64,000 nucleotides of DNA from Sacculina carcini (Eukaryota; Arthropoda; Thecostraca; Sacculinidae): positions 5,595,322-5,659,321 of the forward strand of contig OU696583.1 in the NCBI GenBank assembly GCA_916048095.2. The letters are read 5' to 3'. Below are positions 47,401 to 59,400 of the stretch, piece after piece. A program made the position numbers and the translations under genes. Within the stretch, counting starts at the first letter, position 1. Every line of letters begins with the position of its first letter. The notes under the pieces were generated by a model, which did no database searches, had not been told where the DNA came from, and saw only the letters and a list, made by a program, of their open reading frames with translations.

Positions 47401-50400
47401 GTCGTTGGAGCTGTTCTCAACGGTCGTTGCTCCCGGTGTCTGGTTGACACGGGAAGTGAGTGCACAATTGTCAGTGCACGGGTGGTGGCGGGTTCACTTC
47501 CCCGTCGGGGACGACCGTCAATTACAGCGGATGGTAGGACTTCTCATGAGACGACGTCCTGTGATGTAGTAATAGGGCTACAGGGACACTGTTTTAGAGT
47601 TTCCGGGCTCGTAGTGAAGGGATTAGAAAACCTTGGGGTGGAGTGCCTCCTGGGCAACGACGTTATCGACCATATGGGAGTCGCGACAGGCTCGAGGACA
47701 GTGCTTAGTTGGATGGACAGCACTGTCGGGGGGCGCAACCGTGTCCGCACTAAAGGTTCTGCCGAGATGCTGGTGAAGCGCCGACTGGCGGTGATTAAGG
47801 AGACGATCGCCGAGCATGGCCTGACAGTTTCTCTCCGGTTCGTCGACGACGGTGGAGAATAAAGCTGATCAGATGACCAGGGTGGCCAAGAAGTGGCTTG
47901 TTCATCGTCATGCTGGTGAGGAGGAGGTGGCAATATCAGCAGCTATCGCTACGAAGAAGAGTATCAAGGACACCGTTTGGGCGCCTCATCTGCCCCATCA
48001 TTTAGGTGTCGAGAGGACGTTGTACCTGGGTCAACAATTGCGGAGTGACTTGACGAGAGCCCATGTGAAGGCGGAGTTAGCTGGATTCTAGGCTTGTCAA
48101 CGTATCGATCCAGCGGTGAGAGAGGAGAACATCGTAGGTCAGGGTAGTCTGGCCGTGGACAGGGACTGGTATCGAGTGGCAGCGGACGTCACTCATTACG
48201 ATGCCAGCGCTTACCGTACGATAGTGGATTGTGGTCCATCACGTCTTGCCGTATGGCCCAGATTGCCGAATGAGACGGCGTTGTGCATTATAGCTCAGTT
48301 GCAGCAGATTGTGATTGAGCGAGGGCCGTTTGAGGAGCTGTTACTGGACAACTCGACGGCGTTCCGGTCGGCGGCGATGGAGCAGTTCGCCGACGAGTGG
48401 TGCATCTCTTTGCGATTCCGAGCCGCATACGCCCCGGGCGGTAACGGGATCGTGCAGCGAAATCACCGTACGATCAAAAGGATCACAGCGAGGGGTCATA
48501 TTTCCCCGGAAGAGGCGACGTTCTGGTACGTTCTGAGATGGCATGCCGCGCCATGTGCGCGACCTGCGCAAGCGTCGCTGTGCCGGCCATAGTGGAGCCA
48601 TATTCGTGACCGGCACTCATGGCGACGTGGAACCGACCAGCGGCGGTTAGGATGTGGATGCGACCGCCAATCGCGGAGATGTGGAGCCACCCGGCGGAGC
48701 CACCCGGTGTAGCTTGGACCTGAGCGGCGATGGCGGACGGGACGAGACGGCCGATATTCCCGGCAGTGACATAACACCTGACAGCCTGCCACCTGAGCGA
48801 CTGGCTATTTTCGAGGGCGTGGATGCGGGCCGTGTGTCGGTGGAGCAGGAACCTGGTGAGCCCTCAGAGGACGTGAGTGTACATACTGCTCGAGAGGTGT
48901 CGGAGAGGGTGCCTCGGCTGAGAGAGTCGAGGATGAGGCTGCAGTCGAGCAGCCGAGGTGGTCAACGTGGAGACGTCGACCGCCGGCATGGTTAAACGAG
49001 TACGTGTGTCTATCCGATGATGAAGTTTAACCGCGCGTGTGTGCAAGCGTGTTTGTTGTGAGCTTTCAGGTGAAAAGCTGGGGGAGATGTGGCGTTAGTT
49101 TGGACGCCACTGAACGTTCTAGAACGTTCGAGTGACGTTGTTGTCGAGTGGCGTGCGGTGTGACGTCATAGCGGTTCACTTGAGTCGAGTGGTGCGATGT
49201 ATCACGTCGCACGTTACTGCGCGCTGATTGGCCTCGACTTGAGCCTAGTGCCGGAGGCGTGTATCAGCTGGCGTGTGTGAAGCTGGCTTTGCGAGCGGTC
49301 GAGCGTCATTCGGTTGGTGGCCTGTGCGTTGTTAGCATCGTTGCCATGTTTCGAGAATATTTCTGCTCGAGTGGACGAATTCACGTCGTGTGCGCGGGTT
49401 ACCTGTGCGAAGGTGAGAGGGCTTTGCCCCGTTTATATATTGTCGCTTGTTTACATTATCATTAAACAACATAGCAAAACACTGCAGACGCATGTAGCTC
49501 TAAACAAATGCTCTAAATCTAAACAAATGGTTTGCTATATAAAATTGTTTATACAAGCATGAAACATTATTAGCGTGTCATTAAGGCGAGGTGATCTAAA
49601 ATTCATCAGGTAGTTTCAAAAACACTGAGGTTGACAGCTGGAGAAAACCTTGTCCAATATGAATAGCTCTTTCAGTTACTATATACACCACTGCCAAATG
49701 TACTCACAACATTCACCATTTTAGCCAAGACGCGCTGTAGCGATCATTGGCCAGCATGATCCGTTGACATTCTACCAAAGTCATATTTTCAGTTAGATTT
49801 TATTTAGTGATTTGTTTGACTTGTTGTTTGTTTGATTTGATTTTCAGTCATATTTCAGTCATGTGTAGAAGATCAGCGGCGACCTCGTCTCCTCCCAAGT
49901 GGAGCATGTCTGGCTGGAATGTTTTGTTGTAGTGCGTGATAATCACTCGCAGTACGTCGTAAAGGTTTTCATTGACGATGTTCATCTGCCCACATGGAGG
50001 CTCCACGCAGTATGATTGCCACGGTTCCTGCCGTCACAAGCATACATATCTCACTTGTGCATACATATCTCACACTCTCTCACATACGTGTGCCTATATT
50101 GTACGAGAAAATGTGTGTTAAGCCACTGTGCAATATTTCTACCAAGAAAGTGCACAAGGACATATAAGCAATTTGCATTGCAAAATGCCTCGCAAATTTT
50201 GCTCTACTAATGCGCAGAGAAGCAGCAAGTTATACTACAAGAAATTGAAATTGAACAACAGGAAATTGTTGTTGGTGGTGGCTATGTGCATTAGAGTGGG
50301 TCGATTTTCAACGTTTTCTAGGAATTTAACTAGTGTTAAATTGCGGTAGATGCAGTTTTTCATGCTGATTCCGAATATATACGTTTTAGTGCAATTAATT

Positions 50401-53400
50401 AGAAAACTTTTCCCGAAAATTAAGTTAAATATTCAAGTTTTTCAGTAACATTGAGCGCGCGTAGCGGTTAATTAGATGCTTGGATTTTAATATTATTTTC
50501 GAATCTTTATTTGAGTCAGCTTAAAAATCATGCAGTCTTTCATGTAAATTTCGAAAACATACATTTTCATTGAAGTTCATGTAATAATTTTCCTGTTAGA
50601 ATCGGCTGAAAATGCGGCTTTTTAGTAAAATCCCGGTCGTGGATTGTTTTGGTCGAATTTATTATTTTCGCTTCAATATTTATGGTAATGTGTAATGGTA
50701 ATAGTACAAATCAGTTTAACCCTTTTCACACTAGCAATATAATTATTAATCAAATATGAAATGTACACTATATTTGTTTTTGTGGTGGTTTCATCACGCA
50801 CATTGCCACATATAAACTACAGAACGACATGCGATATAAACGAACGACAACACAGACGACTGAATTGAGTAAAAAATAAAAACTATTTCAACTATAATAA
50901 CACTTTGACATAAAATCAGGACGCTTCTCTCCCGAACACATGTTGGCAAGAATGTACCGATGACGATTATTGTACAAGCTAAGTAAAAACTGTCACTATC
51001 TGAACAATTCTATCTACACTTTGTGAATTAAAGGAAAAATATGCAATATCAAGTAATTTTATGTTATTTTCAAGCGCATACGTACTCTCCTCCTTCGTGA
51101 CATGTTCGTTCGTGACATGATCCTTCCTGACATGTTCCTTCGTGACATGTTCCTTCGTGACATGTTCCTTCGTGACATGTTCCTTCGTGACATGTTCTTT
51201 CGTGACATGTTCCTTCGTGATTGCTTGTTGGTGGTTCTCAGGTGCACGATGTGTATCTACCCCTCTCAGGTGCACGGTGTGCATCTACCCCGACCAGATT
51301 TCATCATCTCAATTGATTGGAGGAATATTTTTAAGATGCTTTTGTCGTAACGAGATTAATGAATAATCGTTGAGCAATAATAACGATGCTGTATTCATAA
51401 GAAATCAAGATTAATGAAATATACTATAGATCACACAACAATTACAAGCGCCTGGAACAATAACAACGTACACCAAAGCTGCCAGACTTGTGTTATGCCA
51501 GAAACCGCCAAGAATGGTACAATAAGCCAAAGGGTACCTTCTCACATCACTCCCCCATCACTTAAATTCCGCGTAACGTCTGTTACGCCGAATTATACAC
51601 CCCGATCTGCTGGTTGTAGGCAGGAAGTTGAACACGTCTGCAGCCGCTTCTTCGCTTCCAGCTTGCTGAGCTCTGACCCCCGACGGCGACTCTTTTTCTG
51701 AAGCGTCGGCAGATGGCTGAATCTCAATATTTGTTGACTGCGGCGCGTCCAGACGGTCTTCGACAATGCTGTCCGGTGACTCTGTAATCACTCGCTTGCA
51801 TCTGTCTAAATGGACGCACTCATCTACAGTTTGACCCCGTACCGCCTCCAGCCACACGTGAGGACCTCGAGACCTTATCACTTTGCGGGGCCCCTTGAAG
51901 AAAGGGCCCAGTCCTTTTCTTGTCTCGTTTCGAATCATCACGCTGTCACCCTGTGAAATGCTGCGTCTCGACGGTTATACTCTGCCATTGTTGTAATATT
52001 TCTTGTAGTCTTGCCGGGACTGATTTGTATTCTGCTCTACCTCGCTTTGCACAGCCACAACGGTGGCTCGGGTTTCTGCGGCCACGTCACTAGGGTCGAT
52101 AACACCTGCGTTCTCACTGCATACAAAAGATCCTGGCGATCGTATAGTTCTACCAAAGATAACTTCATAGGGAGCCTTTTTCTTCGACCGATTCACTGTA
52201 TTGTTAACATAAATGGCCGACTCCCTAACCACTGAAGGCCACTCTTCTTGACTCTTTCCTTACTCTGCTAGGATACACCTGATAGTTTGCTTGCATGTTT
52301 GAATAGCCCGTTCGGCGCTACCGTCCGCCTGTGGATGATATGGACTTGTGTGTCGTTTTTCGATGCCCAGTTCCTGAGACATGCTTCGTACGACACTGCC
52401 GTCCACATTTCCACCTTGATCCGTGACCAGAATACGCGGTATTCCATGACGATATATCCATTCGCCTTTAAGAGCTCTCACGACTGAATCAGACAACTGG
52501 TCATGCATTGGTGCCATTTCAACCATCTTCGAAAAATTATCCACCATAACCAACAGGTAACGAAATCCCTCCTCGCTCCAAGGTATGGTAGCGATGTCCA
52601 TTGATACTGACTCCCTTGGCTCTGATGCATCGTAATCAGGTGAACATATCGTGACTCTAGGTTCATGGGATCGTTTGTTGGCTGCGCACACTTTGCATCT
52701 TCTGCAGACCATATCCACTGTAGAGTCCATTCCTATCCAATAGTAGTTCGGACGAATAAGGGACAGAGTCTTCTGCTTGCCAAAATGACCACGTTTGTGA
52801 TGTTCTTCGACGATTGGTGTGTGCAACCGATCAGCCACTACAACTCTTCCACTCTTCATTAATATGTCTCTGCACATTGTTAGCTTGCTGCAGCGACGGA
52901 ATCTTCCTTCCTTCACCGCTCCATTTGCTGCCAGTTGTCGCTTAGCGAACGCTATCGCTGGGTCATCGTTCTGTGCCTCCGCTAACATGTCCAGGTCAAC
53001 CTGCCGAACATAGTATATATGCCGATCGACACACTCATCTTCATCTGTAATTTGCCGATCGACCCGGGACGGTATGCGACTGAGGCAGTCGGCAACCTGG
53101 TTGCTGGATCCTTTACGGTATATTACCTCGTAGTTGTGAAGCGCTTCTAACTCAACCAGCCATCGGGCGAATTTTCCCCTGGGATCCTTCCGGCGCCGCA
53201 TCCAAACAAGCGGGTGCGGTCAGGTGTGATCCGTCACAAAATACACCTTTTTTGCTGCCTGGAGGTAGACCCACCATTTCCTCATCGCCGCGACTAGGGC
53301 CCAAGCCTCGAGTTCGCCTGCTGCATAATTCCTCTGTGCTGTCGACAAGCCCGACGAATAAAATTATATTGGCTGCAGATTCCCGCCTGAGTCAAGTTGG

Positions 53401-56400
53401 GCTAACATTCCGCCATCTCCGTCGGCACTGGCGTCCGTGCACACATAGAACGGTTTATTCCAGGATGGATATCGGAGCGTAGGAGCTGAAGCGATGGCTT
53501 GTTTCAGTTGCAAGAATCTGTTCTGGCATTCGCGTTCCATTCCCATTTCACTCCCTTTCTGGTCAACTTGTATAGTGGTGCACAAATAGCGGCCATGTTT
53601 TCAGTGAAATGTCTGTAAAAGTTGGCAAATCCGAGAAATCGTCTGAGTTCTTTTACTACTCTAGGAGCAACCCATGTGCGCAACAATTCAACATGCGCGT
53701 TGAGCGGACGAAAGCCCTCTGGTGTGAGGGTATGCCCCACAAACTCACCACGTTGATACCCAAAACGGCATTTGTCGGCTCTGAGTTGCAGGTTAGCCTT
53801 GCGATACGCAGATAGAGTCTTTTCTAAGGTGGCGATGTGATCATCGATGCTTTTCGAATACACACATGTGTCATCCACATAAGCTGCCACGTTCTCCAGT
53901 CCCTGGAGCGCCTGGTCTACCGCTCTCTGATAAGTGCTTTGGCTGTTGCACAAACCAAACGCCATTACATTCATTTCGTATTGGCCACAGGCAGTGACAA
54001 ACGCTGTCTTTTCCTTATCCCCCTCATTGACGGGAATACTCCAATGCGCGCTTGCTCCGTCCAAAAATGAGAAATTGACTTCCATCCATGTTGTCAATTA
54101 TACGTCGCCAGTCTGCAGCGGGATACGCGTCTTTTTTAGTGTGAGCATTCAACGCCCTGTAATCCACAACAAAGCGGTAGGATCCGTCCTTTTTGCGTAC
54201 TAAAATTACTCGACTTCCCCAAGGTGACTTGGATGGTCTGCAGATGCCATTTTCAACCATCTGCTTGATTTGCCTATTCACTTCTGCCTCCACTTGTGGG
54301 TTCAGCCGATAAGGCTGGTGTTTCACTGGCGCTGCCCCTGCAGTGTCTAATACATGAATGGCCTTGTCCGTTACGTTAGGTTTTTTCACGTCCACAGCAA
54401 AAACATCGGCATATTTTTCAAGAACATGTATTATACGAGATCTGACGTCACACGACAATTCCTCATTGACCATAGGCTCGAAATAAACAATATAATCACT
54501 GTTAACGGCTCCTATAACTGCAATACGATCGTTAAATCGCCCCCCACCAACCATGGCCTCCGTGGATTTCCAAACGCTACCCAAACGTTCTTTACCTCGA
54601 TGCCAGTCAAATTCAACCGAACCAAATTTGCTCAAATAGTCGCGGCCTAGAAGCACCAGCTTATCTGGACAAGAGAGCACATTCAGTTCGTGAAAACCGC
54701 ACTGCCCATCTCCAACGTCCACGCTCACATGCAGCCTTCCTTTGACCGCCACCTCACCTCCAACACCCAACAGCGACGCATCCTGCTTTCCTGTGCACTG
54801 GATTTTGCCTGTCAAGCCGAGTTCGTCCACCGTTTTCTCGTCAATCACAGATGTTGATGCACCGGAATCCAGCATGGCCGATGACGGTTCGCCGTCCAAT
54901 TTTACCTTCAGCGAGGCTGTGTCAGTCAGGCAAGCCGTTAGTGCGCTCGAGCGAGTTCTGACATTTACGGCGTAAGGTGTTTTGTTGCCCTCAGCTGGCG
55001 GCGCTCTGCACTCCTTCAAACTGTGTCCCTTGTGACCACAACGCGGGCAGCAGCGTTATGGGCACTGATTCATGAAATGGGCCGTGGAACCGCACACATA
55101 ACATCCCTTTTTCTGTGCGGCTGTCGTCGTCACCGATCCAGACCGGTTGGCCTGCTCTCTAAGTCTACCTTGCTTCACGGCTGCCACCGCCATGTCTGAC
55201 GAGGATATTCTCTCAGCGCCCTCTATACTAGTCACAGTACATACCAAATCATCACCTTTTTCTTCCGAATATCCACGCTTCATCGGAATGCCCTTTTCCG
55301 CGAACACCTTCTTCGTCTCGATCAGTAAACGACGTCCGGTACTTTCTACAGTCACATCCTCGTTGGAAAGCCATAGTTTGATTCTGGTTTGGACGGCGCG
55401 CGGCAGCTGGCCTATAAAAAGCGACATCAACACAGCCTTTCCCGCTTGAGCGTCTCTCGCTCGTTTTTTGAGTGCGAAGTAGAAATCATCCAACTGCTAC
55501 CCTGGTTTCCATTTGTACGCACACAGTGCCTGCATGTAGTCGTACTGATCTGACGGACTATTCAGCGTTGCGCACAATATTTCAAATGCTTCGGCCAACG
55601 ATGACGCCTCATCCACCACTTCACGCACGAGTTCTCTCTCCGCTGTTCGTCTGTTAATGAACGCCGGTAGCATGCCGATGGCCAACCTTTCTCCATCTGG
55701 CCCGCGGCATAAAAGGCTGCTTACGGCTGCGATGAACAAAGGCTTCCACTCTGCGATGGATTCTTGCCCTTTCAGGGGTGGCACAGGCAAATTCAAGTGG
55801 GACTGCCACGCATTCATGCTGGTTGGACCACACACCACGCCTGATTTCACATTACTCACCCCTGATCCGGCTCCTTGAGTTCGCGGATTCTTACTATCCA
55901 ACATATCACTGTTGCTTTCAGCCATGATCACAGTAACACTGATTAATCTTGATTTAATGTCGTAACGAGATGAATGACTAATCGTTGAGCAATAATAACG
56001 ATGCTGTATTCATAAGAAATCAAGATTAATTAAAGATACTATAGATCACACAACAATGACAAACGCCTGAAACAATAACAACGTACACCAAAGGTGTCAG
56101 ACTTGTGTTATGCCAGAAACCGCCAAGAATGGTACAATAAGCCAAAGGGTACATTCTCACACTTTTACTAGATTACTAGATAAAATCATTGAATGAATCA
56201 TATGAATCATTACTAGATATTTTTAAGATACTTTCACAATGCATATATTCACACAATAAACAGATGAAAGATGGCAATGAACACAAATTTATCTCAAACT
56301 ATGATGAAGAAAGTTAATGTGATACATATGAACATGATACATGTATCATTTTAATATCGTCACTTAGCCGATAAATGGTAGTAACGATACCCTCTAAATA

Positions 56401-59400
56401 TACTGATTGAACGATACCCTCTAAACATGCTCACACCATCCTGCTGGTGAGAAGATCTTTCAATGAACTTTTTTGTCCTCTGTCTGTCAGCATACTTTTT
56501 GTTGAGCCATTGTTCTTCTTAAAGCTTCTGAGTCACATTTCTTATTTATGAAGAAACTAACAGATTGCGTGTAATATTTTACCTACAAGCTTTCGGCCAA
56601 CATTACTTGCTTGCTATAAGTGTTTACCGCTGTGTTGTCCATGTGCGCTCACGCTTCTCGAACCAGTTGTGTCTCAAAGAGTGATCTTAGTAGCAGTTTT
56701 GTTTAATGGTGATCTTAGTTAATTGGATGTAATATCCTATCTTCAAACTTCTCCAGTTATTCCATCATTCCTTTTCCAGTTATTCCATCATTCCATATTT
56801 GCTACCAGTACTCAACAACAACAACAACAACAAAACATGTATTTCATATAGCGCTCTAATTATCATAGGCGCGAGGAACGGCTAGCTATAAAATGTATAC
56901 AATGTGGAATAAACAAAACAGTATCGCATAAACAAAAATATAAGCAGCAATATACTATGAAGGAACAATTGAAAATAACTATGGATGAAAAGAAAAAAAA
57001 ATCAAACAGTTATTCACACAATATAATTATTCATCAGAGGAGACACCGAGAAGATATGTACAAAGAGAAGTGGAAAAAGACCTGTAAGAGAGAGAAGATC
57101 GAATTTTAAGAGGAAGTTCATTGAACAAACGAGGTCCAGAGAAAAAAAGAGATTTCGAAGACCAGGTGGAGTCGTTGAGAGCACGGGGACAGAAGAGACT
57201 ACGTGATAGTGAGCGGCCCGGACGATCAGAAACAGTAAGAAGAGAACGGAGATAAGGAGGAGCAGAGTCGGAGTGGATGATCTTGAAGATGATGCAGCAA
57301 ACCTTGTGATGGATTCGCTGCCGTGCAGGAAGCCATCCAAGTTGGCGGATGAATTTCGAGGTGGGAGTTCTCGGTGGAAGAAGAGAAACAAAACGGCAAG
57401 ATTGGTTTATAATTTTCTGAAGCGAGCGTATATTTTTACAAGAAATATGAAGATAAAGAGAGTTACAATAGTCTAGCCTGGAGAAAATTAAGGACTGTAC
57501 AAGTGTGATTGCTGTAGCATTATCAAGGAATCGACGGATAGGATAAAGTTGGCGGAGAATAAGACGACAGGAGCGAGTCACACGTGATATGTTAATTGAG
57601 AAAGAGAGATTGTGATCAAAATGTACACCAAGATCACGAACACACTGAGATAGGGGTAATGGAATTATTGGAGGAGATAATTTGGGAGGATGAAACACAA
57701 TATATTCAGACTTGGAATGGTTCAAAAGTAGATGGCGTGATGAAGCCCAGGATGTAATATTATTCAAAACCGCAGAAATGCTATTTTCTGAAAATTTTGA
57801 GATAGGAAAGTACAGCTGTAGATCATCCGCATAAATGTGGTAAGAAATAGGAAAACGATGAAGAATTGGACAGAGAGAAGACATATACAAATTGAACAAT
57901 AACGGACCCAATATTGATCCCTGAGGTACGCCACTGGAAAGTTTTACAGAACTCGAAAAAGTGGAATTAGAGCGAACAGAATAAGAACAATTAGAAAAGT
58001 ATGACTTCATCAATGAAAGAGCCGTAGAAGAGAGTCCAATAGCGGCAAGGTCGTCACACAAAATTGCATGATCGACGAGGTCAAATGCCGAAGAGAGATC
58101 CAGCAGAACAAGCAGAACAGAGTCACCAGAGGCAAAATGATTGAAGATATCGTTCAATAGGTGCAAAAGGAGAGATTCAGTGGAACGATTAGATACAAAG
58201 CCAGATTGAAAAGGATCGAGAACGGTGTTTATCAAAGGTGATAATTGCTCGTGTATGGCCGACTCCAGCAGCTTGGCAGTGAAGCTCAGAACGGAAACAG
58301 GGCGGTAATTAACAGGACAGTTAGGGTCAAGAGTGGGTTTTTTCAGTATTGGTGTGACAATAGCAGATTTATCAGCAAAAAATAAACCATGTAGAAAAGA
58401 AGAATTGATGAGATGGGAAAAAATGGGGGAAAGGAGGTGAATGGAGTCAGACAAAGCAGAGAAATTAATCGGATCGAGAGGACAACGAGAAATTTTAAGT
58501 TTTTTAATAAGGCGAGAAGTATGAGCTACCGAGATATGGGAGAAACTAGACAGAGTGGAGGATGAAGTAGTATGAGTGAGAACTGTAGTGGTTGTAGGAA
58601 GTAGGGCACGAACCGAATTTAGTTTTTGAGGGAAGAATTGAGCAAAAGTAGAAGCCGAAATAGGATTGGGAGAGGAGCTGCCAACTGTCAACTGTTTTAG
58701 AGTGGACCACTGACGCGAAGGAGAACGAGCACAGTCTGCAAGGCGTGACTTATAAAAATCGGCTTTGGCCGTGGTCAGTGTAGAAAGAAACGAATGTCGA
58801 GCAGAGCAAAAAGAGTCCCAGTCACTAGGCGACCGAGAGCGACGCCACCTACGCTCAAGACGGCGGGACGAAGTTCGCATATGAACTAAGTCCGACGAAA
58901 GCCACGGAGGGGGACGGGTTTGTGAGCGAACACGACGAGTGATCAGTGGAAATAATCGTTCATTGATCTCACTGAGAGAAGATGACAGAAAATCAAACAC
59001 AAATTTGGGATGAAAGCCGTGGTAGGTAATGGGAGGCAAAAGAGAGGAGATCAAAGATTGAAAAATGATAGGACAGAACGACCTGTAATCACGTGCGGAA
59101 AAGATGTAGGGCCCCTTGAATGGTGCGGGAGGAGAATAGTATAATTGGCAAGAAAGGAGAGAATGATCGGAAAAAGTATTGTCGGGAGGAAATGTGAGTG
59201 TATCATAAAGACGAAACTTGCTCAAAGTCGAAGGGTAAATGATAATGTCGAGAACATGGCCAGCTGTGTGAGTAGGAGTGGAATTTGATATCACCAAGTT
59301 ATGAGAATTAAGAAGTGAAAGAAAATCGGACGCAAAAGGATTAGCCAGAGGATTGTCGAGCCAGAAATTAAAGTCGCCGACAATTATGAAGTTATCCAAA

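Larger units (their letters stand above)
45847..49455 (+). mobile_element. Gypsy-type LTR element lacking reverse transcriptase
   Basis: LTRs lie at 45847-46198 (352 bp) and 49088-49455 (368 bp). They differ by a few bases and one 16-bp insertion. A perfect 5-bp target duplication TTATC flanks them (45842-45846 and 49456-49460). GGGGGAGA just before the 3' LTR is the polypurine tract. Inside are gag, an aspartic protease and an integrase, but no reverse transcriptase or RNase H: the protease frame (to 47862) meets the integrase frame (from about 47873) directly. Only 15 bases separate the 5' LTR from the gag ATG, and I see no tRNA primer site. It lies in the hexosaminidase intron in the opposite orientation. 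Confidence 0.88.
51343..56161 (-). mobile_element. Gypsy LTR retrotransposon with a self-complementary primer site
   Basis: Two 204-bp LTRs (51343-51546 and 55958-56161), TGTGAGAA...CGACA on the - strand, are about 95% identical. CTTT occurs at both outer edges (51339-51342 and 56162-56165), a 4-bp target duplication. ATGGGGGAGTGA just before the 3' LTR is the polypurine tract. The interior keeps gag, protease, reverse transcriptase, RNase H and integrase in order, with two stops and some frameshifts. Only 32 bases separate the 5' LTR from the gag ATG at 55925, and these include ATTAATCTTGATTT (+ strand, 55942-55955), the exact inverse of 56017-56030 inside the LTR. That is the arrangement used by self-primed elements such as Tf1. 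Confidence 0.88.

Noticed and set aside
51059..51366. Frames with Arg-Asn-Met-Ser or Arg-Asp-Met-Phe repeats
   Set aside because: A 15-bp minisatellite is open in every frame by its period; no evidence of coding.
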